In this document: positions 1 through 9,954 of the stretch, in pieces
Position numbering within the stretch: the stretch's first letter is position 1
How the letters are laid out: every line of letters starts with the position of its first letter
Origin: Polytrichum commune
Lineage: Eukaryota > Streptophyta > Polytrichopsida > Polytrichales > Polytrichaceae
Direction of reading: 5' to 3'
Length of the DNA: 64,000 bases
NCBI GenBank assembly: GCA_950295325.1
Contig: OX485806.1
Span: 20,336,001 to 20,400,000 of the forward strand
Notes under the pieces: generated by a model
Told to the model about the DNA's origin: nothing
The model's database searches: none
What the model saw: only the letters and a program-made list of their open reading frames with translations
Translations under genes and position numbers: made by a program

Positions 1-775
1 TCTACCTCAGACTAAGTAACTATACACATTACCACATGCACTCACAAAACTAAAAGTTCAAATATATTTTTATGCAATTTATAAATTAATCAAGATTAAG
101 GTGACGAGACATAATGGATTACTGAAATTAATTCTTAAGATGAGTTGAAGATTAAAAAGAGGTGAAGCATTGAACCAGTCCATGGTCTTCTAACCAATTT
201 GGCACATTGATTCCAACAATTCTTGGGAGAAGAAATGAATGTTGTGGTGGTACTTAATCAGAAGACCATAACTTGACCATAATTCACTATTGAAGATTTA
301 ATTAAGGAATAGTGCAACCCTGAGAGGGTAAATTGACAAACATTTCAAGTTGAATTCAAAAGGTTATTTAACATGAGACAATTGATTACTCCAAAGTGCT
401 CTTGACTTTGGTAAAGAGACTCAAATGAGATACTACATGCAAGATAATTGACTATGGCTATGCCTATCCTTGTGCACCGCACTTGGTCCCATTAAAATGA
501 ACTCACTACCAGACTTTTGCCTAGGCAAATAGTGTCCGAATGAGTGACTGTCATAATTGCATGTATTGACATTGAGAGATTTTGAAGTCTTTAGCGTCTA
601 AATCATCACCTAATTGTTAGTTCCAACTTGATGTAATATGAAATAACCTTGTGTTTTCCCTAAATAAATTTACGTGAGACACCTAGACATATCAAAAATC
701 ACCTCTTAAGTCTTCCCTAAGTGTTTCCCTAGGTTTGTTTGTATCCAAAACCTAAACTACATGCAATTTTTTACA

Positions 776-798
776 AGAAAGAAAGAAAGAAAGAAAAA
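776..798. repeat. (GAAA)n microsatellite
   Basis: Five consecutive GAAA units followed by an A run. A simple sequence tract in AT-rich intergenic DNA. Confidence 0.9.
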
Positions 799-2984
799 CT
801 TGAGTAGTAATTTCATGATAAATCTTTCATTTTTAAATGCACGGGCAACCACAAAGTGGTCGATTTTTAGTCAAAGGGGGTCAAATTATCAAGTTTCAAA
901 CTTATGTTTGGGATACTCCCTTCACAAGGTGTTTAATTAGGTTACAATGCATTTTGTTGACCATTGGGATTGAGCAATAGACCTATTTTGTAGATTCTAC
1001 ACAGTTGAAAAATCAAAATTTGGTGTCCAAAATGCAAACCAAATTCTAGGGATGTTTTAGGGATGCTTCAATCATGTGCGTAGACTTGTAAAAAAATTTC
1101 CTTTGTGACTTCAATTTAGATTTTTTACACATAATAATCATAACCAATCTAAATATGGTCCAATCATGTTGCAATATTGATTATAGCTTCAATATACAGT
1201 CACCTACTTGTAGGATTCAACTTTAGGATTGTACTCCTTCAAGTAAAACAAAAAAATACCCATATGCAATGCTTTGACTTTTTAAAAATATGCCCAAGTA
1301 TTTAGGGGTTTAAAATACACTCTACACTCCGTAATCTCACACATGTGGCAACAAAGTGCATGTGATATCAAGGAATTATGTAGTGTTAATATAGATGCGT
1401 GATAAAAAAAGAATTAGTGTAGAATGTGACATTATGGAATATAACAAATTGCAACATAACAATCACTGCTCCAAATCAATCCAAACACTCAATCTGCTCC
1501 AGCTCTAACACGTCCACCACAAATCTTGTTGCTTGCATTAACTTACACTACTGCATTTCACTTCATTGCAAGTGGAAAGAAGAAAGTTCCACATTGTAAG
1601 TAGCTGCTCGTGGCTAGATTACCACACAACACCATAGCCAAACATAAAAAACTATCATGAACATGGACTACTCTTCAACTAACCAGGTTTAGGTAGGTAA
1701 AAGTGAAGCAAGCTTAAGGTTATAAATTAACACGTGGACGCAAGTTTGTGGTTCCACCAACCTCTCATGGAACATGAAAGCAAGTTCAAATCCATGAGAC
1801 GAGAAAAGCAACACCACCTTGTCTATTGTTTGTGTTGTGTTGGTTGAGAGTTTGGAGACATGTGAGTGACTCGGGGGGTGCACCTTTCATTAAAACCTAG
1901 AATCACGTGCGTTCACTGCATACTCTAAAAACCCCCTATATACAAGTTATTTTTTGTGAAATGAAGTAATACACATTCAATTGCAACAATAAATATGCAA
2001 GTGACAATATGTATACACAAAAAAAACATCCATTCATATATAGTCATTAACATAAGTATACAAATATACTTTTGAACAATAATCAACCCCTATAATATGT
2101 ATAACAAAATATCCTAGCTTTCATCAGCAAAGTTGTTGAAAACTTTTTCATCTCCCGGATGTAACTCATAAACATTTGATTCACCAATATATGTCATTGT
2201 AGCCAATGCAATTATTGTCTCTAAGTCTACCATCAAATGATCAGTAAGATCATATGTCCACTTGTTGTTAGCCCCTTTTTGATACCAACATAAACCAATC
2301 TCCTTGTTACTTTGAGCTGAACGAATCATTTCAAAACCCTAATACTGCCTCTTTCCCCGATATTACCTTGACACCTTGTACATGGTTCATACTACCCTAT
2401 AAGGTTGCTATGAAAATCGTTAATCCTAGTTAATCCTAATTTCATCCAATATGAAAACTTATGATATGTAGTATAGTAACAGTACCATACAAGTACAATT
2501 ATTGTATACTTTTTAAAGGCCTTCCATATATGTACGTAACTATAAATTATAACATGTATACCATATGTATACGTAATACGGCAAGGTCCAAATCAATACC
2601 CCTCCTGTGCACTCACGTATACTCGTACATGTTTAGTACAGTGCACCCCCCGAGGTGAGTGAGCAACTCCTAAAGTAACTAATAAGTAACTCAAAACTTC
2701 GGAAACACTTCGATGATCATTTGACACATAAAGACTTGAGTAAGAAAATCACAATAAAATTAAATCATTGATGAGGAAAGGACTAGGAAATTGTGAAAAG
2801 TGCCTCGTGATATGATGCAGCGTGGTAGAGAAAGGCGGATAGGACTATTCTAACATCAATGTCAAAAGCCATGATATATGGGAGGGAAATGTGACAACAT
2901 GGAGTGAGATTTAAACGAAGAACATATATTATTTATAGTGTTTTGAGATATAAGAAAAGGAGTGACATTAAGGAGGTTGATATA

Positions 2985-3065
2985 AGAGAGTTTAGAGTGT
3001 ACAAGTTGGTCTCATTCAGACAACGAGCCACTTAAGAGCCATCTACCTACCCATGGGTAGAAGAG
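2985..3065 (+). repeat. Fragment of dispersed repeat family R
   Basis: The phrase around 3008-3055 (a GTCTCATTCAGACAACGAGCC-like core, then GCCATCTACCT) recurs in diverged form at about 47335-47385 and 48535-48575. This is a short piece of the same old repeat family (see the copies at 47060 and 48250). No coding potential is visible. Confidence 0.4.
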
Positions 3066-3972
3066 GTGACCTTCCGAGAAGCAAACATCACAGCAAAAAG
3101 TAGTTTTTTTGAAAATAAATAAAAAATTTTTAATCATTCACCGACCACTTTCTAGGCTATTAAGTTGGCTTCCTAGGCTATTAAGGTTAACTTACACGCA
3201 AATACATTCTTGCAACCCGAAGCTTGACCACCCGGGCCTACCGAATAAGTTATCTTGCACCACATGTGCATGTGGTCCGTCGGGATGTTCAATGAGTGTC
3301 TTTTCCTTAAAGAAATCAACACGACATCCATAATCTTATTTTAGCCTCTGATATTTCTGAGAAAGTGCTCTGGTGTCCAAGTCGGTGCACTTGTGTGGCA
3401 CAATTGCGAGAATGTTTGGTCAATTGGTGCAGATAGTGATCATACATCCATGGTTTTGTGACATCTCGTGAGGGCTTGGCTTCAATCTCCATATTTATAT
3501 ACAGATATTTTGATACTCTCAATGGAAATAAAATCATCAGAATTTCTTAGCGTAAATATGAATTGAGGTTACCTTCGGCCCCGTGGCTGATGGACATTTG
3601 TGCAATAATTCACAGCAATTCCGGCTGTTGGAGCTCATGACTGCCCCAGCAACAAAAATAAAGGATGCTTTGAACCACTTGTTTCTAGCTATTAATCTCA
3701 TCTTTCTTTGCCATGTATCTTCGCATGGGGAGGTACAGTGCAACCCCAATTACATCAGGCCTAAAGAATCAGTGGCTGAAGAAATTGACCTCAAAAATCA
3801 CGTACTACTATACATTTATCTGATCACTGACTGTAATCATAATCCTGCAGTAGCTCTGAAGTACAATGAAGGAGAAGAAATTGGAAGTTGTTTTTGTTCC
3901 CAACACAATACTCACTCTATTAAAGTGTTTGGAGTAACTCTGGTATATATGATATAATCAGTAGCTCATAGA

Positions 3973-4000
3973 TCCCTAATCCCTAAACCCTAAACCCCTA
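3973..4000 (+). repeat. Short interstitial telomere-like motif (CCCTAAA)
   Basis: Degenerate CCCTAAT/CCCTAAA/CCCTAAACCCC units, three to four in a row. Similar short motifs occur at 13741, 22884 and 32830. They match the plant telomere unit and the plant telo-box promoter motif, but they are too short to mark a telomere. Confidence 0.6.
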
Positions 4001-4007
4001 GTTACCA

Positions 4008-5497
4008 GAAGTTGGTTGCTTTGCTTCAGCAATCAGGTTCTGTGTGAGCCCAAGATTGTGCCCACATGTCTTGTTAAGCTTAAAAAGTAGAAAAACCTTA
4101 GGATTTGTGGTTGTTTGATTAATCAAAAACATACAAAAAAGAGTGATGTGTTAAATTTTAGTTATGGTTGGGGTAAGTGTTGAACTAGAGTTAGAGAGAG
4201 GGAAGAAGAAGGAAGAAAACCGAAAGACAAGTAAGTAATTCAATTATGTTTGGGCTACCCTCAAGCTCAAGTGGCTTGAATCCAAGATTATTTCCTCGGT
4301 TAGTATTAGGTAACTGTTCGTTTAGGGGGGGGGGCGTTGTGGATAGACTTCGGTGCAAGGCCAGGGAAAGCAGGAGAGGCCCCTGGTGCTTACACCACGG
4401 AGGGGGAGAACGGCTGCCGAGCCAGGCAGCAAGGTGGATCATCAAGATCAGGGGATTCGAAGTAGAGGGTGCGCCTCGGAGAAGTGAGGATAGGACGAGG
4501 AATGGCTTGATCTCCTACAGGGGAGGCCCCTGATGTGAAAGGGAGGGGATGCGGCGAAATCAGGTGAAGATCCCTCAGCTTCGAAGGATGGTGAATTCGG
4601 AAGTCGCCCCCACATGGTTGGGATGAGAGACGAAGAACCGCTGTCATTTGAATCCGAAGCAAAATTAATGCTGTGGGTACAGATCACCTTGAGGGGAGCT
4701 GCATTGTCATACCCTCTCTTTCGCGCACGCAGAACTTGTTTTTGGCAATGTTGTGAGGAGCAAGCAAGAAAAAGGGATCCGAGGTTGTGGAGAACTAGTG
4801 CAGAAAGATTAGAGGGCGGTCAGCGCTTCCCTGAAGCAGGTAGGAGGCACGGCAGCTGGATGGTGATTCCATCCGGGAGGAGATTTATGCGTGTTCAGTG
4901 TGTTTGGGAATCTGCCACTTCTGTTGGCGAGTGCCATTGACTGCAGCCGAATGGCTTAGTACTGCGCAGGAAAGCTCGCAATCTGTGTTGGGTGTGGACG
5001 AAACTGTGGAAGGGGTCAGTAGGTAGGGAAGCAACAGCAATGTGTGCAACCCTGGTTGGATTGGAGATCGTGAGGATGATTGCGGCATGCTGCCGCAGCA
5101 GCGCAATAGGTGGTTGAAGTGGGGGGAGGCAGTGTGACAATGCAAGGAGCTCAAGATTAATTCATCTGGCCGTGTGACCTCGGGGAGGTTTTTGGAGTCG
5201 CCACCGTCTCAAGGGGGATCGGGTGTTGTGATTCGGACAGAAGGAGCTACTGGGATCTAATCCCAGTGCTGAAGCTTGCAAGCACTGGAGGCTGGCTCCT
5301 GGCTTCACTGAGTATTCACTCGGGAGGTGGTAAGGCAGCTACCGAACTCGCATAGGTTCCAGACAATTGTGGGAGCAGGGGAACTGTTGATCTTCAGAGG
5401 AGTGGAAGGGTGGCGAGGCTTGAGCAGGAGGCCGAGCTGCTGTTGAGTGGGGGTTGGAACCAGGGAGTACCGGCCAAATTCAAATGCCAGAGGGGAG
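4008..5497. other. GC-rich segment of unknown nature, host of the LTR element insertion
   Basis: Base composition changes sharply at about 4250, from AT-rich to GC-rich with a G9 run near 4325. Frames of 80-110 codons exist on both strands, but none shows a known domain. The same unit appears to continue after the LTR element at 28616. A 60-bp stretch at 4010-4069 resembles, in inverted orientation, the sequence at about 28815-28920 (shared core TGGGCTCACA). The pair may be the ends of a non-autonomous TIR element of about 1.8 kb that held captured GC-rich DNA before the LTR element jumped in. This is tentative. Confidence 0.3.
5493..5497. repeat. 5-bp target duplication, left copy
   Basis: GGGAG directly before the 5' LTR is repeated exactly at 28616-28620 after the 3' LTR. 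Five base pairs is the usual length for Ty3/gypsy integration. Confidence 0.9.
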
Positions 5498-5955
5498 TGT
5501 AAGGCCCCCTTAGAGCGAGCCCTCCATTGGGCGGAGGAACACCTAAGGGGGTTGGGTGTGCGATTAGTATCGCACCCCTTAGAGTGTAAGGGTTGAACCC
5601 GGTTGGGAAAGTACTCTAAGGCGGGCGGACTTAGAGTATGGTAGGGTGACCCGTGTGGGGTGCACGAAGGACTTAGGCAACGCGGCTTAACGGGTGAGGA
5701 CGTAGGACTCGGAGCACACGCTCCGCGTGTGGGAAAGGCCTGAACCTTGGGGCCTTGGGAAGGAACCAGGGTTGTCTGTGGGAAGGAACCAGGGTTGTCC
5801 GTGGGTTGACTAGTGAGGTCTCCACGAGTGTTAGAACTTTAGGAGTCTAAGGTTGCTAGTTGATACTAGCGGGACTCACCTAACAAGTGGCTTGTGCAGG
5901 TGAGTTGTTAGCTTCACGCGAGGCGGGAGGGATGTGGCGCTAGAGCGGCGTTACA
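5498..5955 (+). repeat. 5' LTR of the chromovirus
   Basis: A TG...CA-bounded 458-bp repeat, nearly identical to 28158-28615. It contains a tandem pair of about 24 bp (core GGAAGGAACCAGGGTTGTC) at about 5757-5804. A 17-bp hairpin at 5715-5731 lies in the opposite orientation from its counterpart in the 3' LTR. Confidence 0.95.
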
Positions 5956-5957
5956 AG

Positions 5958-5969
5958 TGGTATCAGAGC
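5958..5969 (+). other. Primer binding site (initiator tRNA-Met)
   Basis: TGGTATCAGAGC lies two bases after the 5' LTR. It is the standard plant retrotransposon primer site, complementary to the 3' end of initiator methionine tRNA. Confidence 0.95.
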
Positions 5970-6162
5970 GTCTAAGCTCGGTATCGTGACTCGAAGCCGA
6001 AGGAGCAAAAGGGAGCTTAGCAACCTAAGAGGGGGAGCGACAATGGCACCCGAGAAGCGCTCAAAGAAAGGCGAGGTTGAGCCGTGATGAGAGGAAGACG
6101 AAACTCGAGAGGAGTTAGCGCCGGGAGTTGCAATTGCGGCAACCCAAGGCGAAGAGGGTGGG

Positions 6163-7134
6163 TGTCGCAACCCTTGCTAGCCCCCCTTGACAATCTTGCC
6201 AATTTTCAATTCTAGCTAAGGTTACGAGCGCTAACCATTCGCATTCCGCCATGCTAATGATTAGCTCCTCCTACCCCGGACCTTATAGTTCATAGGAGGG
6301 AACCAACCCTCCTACTTTGCTTTCGGGACTCACCCCTTAATCGGTAACCCATTCCTAGATGTGGACTTCCATCCATGGAAGTCCAATCCCATGTTGATCA
6401 TCGCATTGCCGGAGCAACACTACAACAACCCGAACCATACTAGGCAACTATGGCCTCACAATGGGCCAATGCCCATGGAGGCCTTGCCGTTCGGCCTCGG
6501 GTGGGTGAGGCCACACCACCTCACCCATATAAGCCTCTAGGACTTCACGCGGGGCCCCTACCCCACCGTCAACCAACCTCTTGTCTCTCTACCAAGAGTT
6601 GGGGCCAAGTGGACATTTTCCTTTAGCTGCTGGGCCTAGAACCCCCTAGCAGCTTCAGACCATCATAACTTCCTTGTATGATGTCTGATCATAACAACCA
6701 ACCACTCCATCTTCATCTACGCTTCACGTAGATGCCGATGGACTCCTCACTTGCCCCATTCGGGCAAGTATTGAGGAAGTTATGCCTGTTTGAACCTTGG
6801 CAGTCCCGGGAATCACTCCCAGGCACTGCTGTACCAGGGCGCTGTCCCGGGACAGCGCCCCACTCAAATGGCCATAACTCCTAGCTCACACCTCCGATTG
6901 AGGTGTTCTTGGGCTTTCTAGAATCACCACGCCATGAGCTACGCATAACTCATGGCCTTACCCTTGTGCCTCCTAGTCTTTGTGGGTGGGAGGCGTTCCC
7001 AACGCCCGGGCCCTCACCCACACTAGGATCACTTGGGCCCTCTCACCAACGGCGCCACAAGTCCCGGGTGTCACTCCGGGGTCCCCCTTGTGCCCATGGT
7101 GTTTCGGGCACTCCTCATGGAGAGGTGCGCGACA
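6163..7134. mobile_element. Candidate solo LTR nested in the chromovirus leader/gag region (fossil)
   Basis: A 972-bp block of different composition begins TGTCGC and ends GCGACA, a perfect inverted 6-bp terminus of the TG...CA type. It is flanked by GTGGG (6158-6162) and GCGGG (7135-7139), a 5-bp duplication with one mismatch. It has no convincing coding frame and holds a 24-bp perfect palindrome at 6837-6860. The simplest reading is a solo LTR from a second LTR family. No full-length relative is present in the window to confirm it. Confidence 0.5.
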
Positions 7135-7211
7135 GCGGGCCGAGCAAGAAGCGGGCGCCGTGAAAGAAGGCCTCCGCGCCTTCGAAGACCGCAAGTCAAA
7201 TTCGTGAAGAA

Positions 7212-7622
7212 TTGAACTTGGAGCCGATCACCACGGAGCACCAAGTGGAGCAAGAAGTGGTGGATCAAGCCGCAAAGGTGGCGGAGCAACCTAACGTACC
7301 GCTTGACGCAAGCGAGGAGGTTGACTTGGAGGTATCCGAGAAGGATTCGGATCGGGAGGGACCCCGACACCGCGAGACGGCGGTGGTGCGACTCAAGACC
7401 GAGTTTCGCGAAATGCAAGCCACCATCGCGTCTTTCGTGCAACAAAATCAAATGTTGATGGAGTTGGCACAAGCGGAGTTAGCTAAGGGCTTGTCCTCGG
7501 ATGGGTCCAAGCCAACTTACATGAAGAATGTTCCTAAGCCTCCTAATTGGGATACAAAGGATCGTAAGAACATCGAGGCATTTCTTACCGAGTACGAGAC
7601 GTACTGCGACGCCTCAGGTTAC
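7212..7622 (+). CDS. Gag, N-terminal region (fossil fragment)
   Basis: An acidic, coiled-coil-like start is followed by the typical plant Ty3 gag entry (PKPPNWDTKDRKNIEAF at about 7535-7585). This precedes the capsid-like domain, which lies on the far side of the MULE. In the family this protein forms the virus-like particle. The reading frame is cut by the MULE insertion at 7632. Fossil; not a functional gene. Confidence 0.8.
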
Positions 7623-7631
7623 ATTGGCGAC
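7623..7631. repeat. Target-site duplication of the MULE, left copy
   Basis: ATTGGCGAC is repeated at 23008-23016. Nine base pairs is the commonest MULE duplication. The identical stretch actually runs 14 bp (7622-7635 and 23007-23020), so the exact boundary is uncertain by a few bases. The 9-bp choice gives the best-matching TIRs. Confidence 0.8.
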
Positions 7632-7735
7632 GAGGGAAGCTATCTTATGAGCGACGAGTAGTGAGCGGTGAGCGGTGAGCAGTAACACATGAGCAATGAG
7701 TAGTAACATATGAGCAATGAATCCAAATTTAGTAA
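7632..7735. repeat. Left TIR and subterminal repeats of the MULE
   Basis: The outer 20 bases match the right end with two or three changes and one indel. Inward from it is a series of short direct units (GTGAGCG, GTGAGCA, ATGAGCAATGAG) at about 7661-7720. Subterminal repeats of this kind are transposase-binding sites in other DNA transposons. That role is inferred here. Confidence 0.75.
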
Positions 7736-7915
7736 AGACACACGGGTTTAGGGTACACAACCAAATTTTTGACAAATTAATTGCATATTTTCAATTGTAA
7801 ATTGCCAATATTTTAAATGAAGCACAAGTCAAAGGGCCCTATTTCCATGGATCATTTAAAACACTTTCAATCCATTGCTGGTGTTTATTATAATAATCCA
7901 AACCAATACATGTCA

Positions 7916-7921
7916 TTTATT
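7916..7921 (-). terminator. Poly(A) signal after the distal last exon of the transposase
   Basis: AATAAA on the minus strand, about 40 bases past the stop codon at 7962. The equivalent signal follows the proximal last exon at 9909-9914, so both ends carry their own signal. Confidence 0.55.
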
Positions 7922-7961
7922 GACATCCTTATACATGTAGTTACAACTAACACTTGCACAA

Positions 7962-8081
7962 CTACTCACATTTCACAACATCAGCAAGTTCAAGTAGGTG
8001 CATAACCTCATTATACGTATATGTAGGTGCCATAATTGTGAGCCACTCAAATCGCTCACGGGTTGAGTTAAGGCCCAGAAT
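7962..8081 (-). CDS. Duplicated, apparently alternative last exon of the MULE transposase
   Basis: On the minus strand this encodes 39 residues ending APTYTYNEVMHLLELADVVK-CE and a stop. It closely parallels the C-terminus of the main transposase (APTYTYNEVMRLLELAGIVE-CE) at 9955-10020. It is preceded by a good 3' splice site (pyrimidine-rich, TTTTGTAG at 8089-8082). A phase-0 donor AAG|GTGGAT exists inside the main second exon at 10056-10051. Splicing 10053-8082 (1972 bp) would replace the last 33 residues of the main form with this exon, giving about 1178 residues. The surrounding 190 bp (about 7845-8035 against 9842-10028) is a direct duplication. It may be a usable alternative exon or the remains of a related copy. 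Transcripts would decide. Confidence 0.55.
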   Translation of the reverse strand: MLGLNSTRERFEWLTIMAPTYTYNEVMHLLELADVVKCE

Positions 8082-8149
8082 CTACAAAAGAAAGGAAATT
8101 AGATATTAGAAATAGTCAATATGTAGGTAACTACTAGGTTTTGAGACAT

Positions 8150-8340
8150 CCGCCTGTGGATGCGAGTTGTGTAAGAGACTGGTATTAGGTCTGGATCAAC
8201 CCGGGTTCGAATCCGGTTGGTTACATTGACTGGTGCTATCCCAAATTGAGCTAGTGATAAAGCAGGAATAATCTATAGGCGGATACCAAGAAGACGTTAC
8301 TACGCGGATGTGCGTAGAATCTTCTCAATTTTATTTTATT
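8150..8340 (+). mobile_element. Possible tRNA-derived SINE
   Basis: A perfect RNA polymerase III B-box (GGTTCGAATCC, 8204-8214) lies about 40 bases after a poor A-box-like stretch (about 8160-8172). A non-tRNA body follows and ends in a T-rich tail (TTTATTTTATTTTTA, about 8331-8345). That layout fits a plant SINE head and tail. No second copy is in the window and target duplications were not found. A degenerate tRNA pseudogene is the alternative. Confidence 0.35.
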
Positions 8341-9841
8341 TTTAGAAACTTATTATTATTTATCCGTGTGAATCAATCAAACCTGTGAGCTAGGATCACC
8401 CCCACCCTTAACTGCGTCGTAATCCAGGTGGGGGATCACCATTTCACAGTTTGGAACATGCCCACCTCCAATGGTGGTTCTTTCCACCTCTAGGTGACCC
8501 TTAATAATGAATAACCGTTTACTTTATTACTAATACTCATGCGTGTCATAACACGAACGTGAGAATCAACACATTAAGTCACACATTAAGTCACACATTA
8601 GCTTTTCACCTAAATTCCTAGCTTAACTATCACCCTTCACTACTTCACTAATATTACTGCCTTAGCTTAACTCGGTTAATCCAGCTTAGTTCTCAGTTGA
8701 CCGTTGTCCTTTCATGCCCTTGGGCCTAATCACAACCAGCTCCTAGCCTCTTAGACCAACCCCGTTACCGGCCCTGTTACCGGCCATGTTACCAGCCGTG
8801 GCTAGGATGATCCCTTGCACCCTTCCTACCACACGTGGCTCTCGCCTATCTGGTCTGAGCACCCTTCCCATGCGTTCACAACTGTTGAGACCCCAGCCAC
8901 AGCTCTCGGCCATGCAGCCATCAATTCGCATTTGTTCACACTACGACCCCCTCGCATTTGTGCAACCTCCTCTCTGTGCTGATTAACCATTTAAATGAGG
9001 CTTGTGGCCTGGGCTCTTCCCCGCTCAATTTTGATCATTCTTCACATTAGTCATGTTGTAGTGCACTCCGAACCATTTGTTTCGAACAATGTTGGTCGCA
9101 ACCTGTGGAATTCACCTTCTCCTTTCCAGCTCGCCCCTGCCTTGTGGCATTGTGCCAAGTTCTTTTTGGAAGGCCGAGGCCTCCAGGCATTCGAATTCAA
9201 ACAATCCCTATCCCAGCTGCGCCCTCGGCAACCTCTATCATTTGCTCCAGCTTAGCCTCCAGCCTCCTTCCCTTCTTTGGCACAACACTTCCTCCTCATT
9301 CTCGGCGGCACCCACCTAGCTACCTACTAACTCCTCCAGCATCCATTACCAGCCTCGCATTCGGTAGCGCCTTACTCCTCAGCGGTATCGTCCCCCTCCC
9401 CCTGCTAGCTTGCTTGTTCGAGAGAGAGCTGAGTTGTGAGAGCGGCGGCCTCAATCGCGCCCGTCCGAGTCCTTGGATCCGCACTTTACTAGGGTGCAGT
9501 GGCACCTGCCTAATTCGAACAGTTCCCAAGCCTTTTCAAGTCACATAAACCCCAGGCTTACAAGGCCTAAGGTCTAAGCCTAAGAACCACCTTAATCACC
9601 TCCTAGTCAATTCCCTTACACCTGCTCTCATTATTCAAGCACTAAGTACTAACCTCCTATCCCTAACCTTAATTCTAACACAACTCCAATCCTCCACACT
9701 TTTTATGTTTTAATTAATTGATGAAAACTCCAAATCTGAGTTTTAATGTGTTTTTCAGGTTGAGAACACATGTGGCCACAGAGTTTGGGCTCACAAAACT
9801 GCTCACGGTTGGGTGGTAGTCTAAATAGAAATGAAGTTACT
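8341..9841. other. Non-coding filler of the MULE left arm, GC-rich in the middle
   Basis: This lies between the two copies of the transposase 3' end and would be intron in the distal-exon transcript. About 8700-9545 is GC-rich and looks unlike its AT-rich surroundings, with overlapping frames of 60-150 codons on both strands but no recognisable domain. It could be captured host sequence, as MULEs often pick up. I see no gene that I can support. Confidence 0.4.
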
Positions 9842-9908
9842 GAATCATTTGAAATACTTTCAATCCATTGCTAATTTTTATTATAATAATCCAAACCAAA
9901 ACATGTCA

Positions 9909-9914
9909 TTTATT
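9909..9914 (-). terminator. Poly(A) signal after the main transposase stop
   Basis: AATAAA on the minus strand about 40 bases downstream of the stop at 9955. Confidence 0.55.
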
Positions 9915-9954
9915 GACATTCAAATATATGTTGCTTAATACAACACTTGCAATA

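Larger units (their letters stand above)
1..4007. other. AT-rich intergenic DNA, no gene recognised
   Basis: No reading frame here has a recognisable domain or a convincing exon series. The longest is a 124-codon frame at 3583-3957 (+), overlapped on the other strand by a 70-codon frame. Neither resembles a family I know, and both look like chance frames. A 71-codon frame at 2114-2329 (-) is also unrecognised. The stretch holds a short GAAA run and a fragment of a dispersed repeat, annotated separately. Confidence 0.6.

Noticed and set aside
3583-3957. A 124-codon plus-strand gene
   Set aside because: No recognisable domain, a competing frame on the other strand, and ordinary AT-rich intergenic surroundings.
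3973-4000. Telomere or telomere-adjacent sequence
   Set aside because: Only a few degenerate CCCTAAA units, repeated at several scattered places in the window.
8204-8214. Functional tRNA gene around the perfect B-box
   Set aside because: No acceptor stem or anticodon arm could be folded and the A-box is poor. A SINE head or decayed tRNA fits better.
8786-9548. Possible captured host gene in the MULE left arm
   Set aside because: GC-rich and open in several frames, but no frame shows a family signature. Kept only as unassigned filler.
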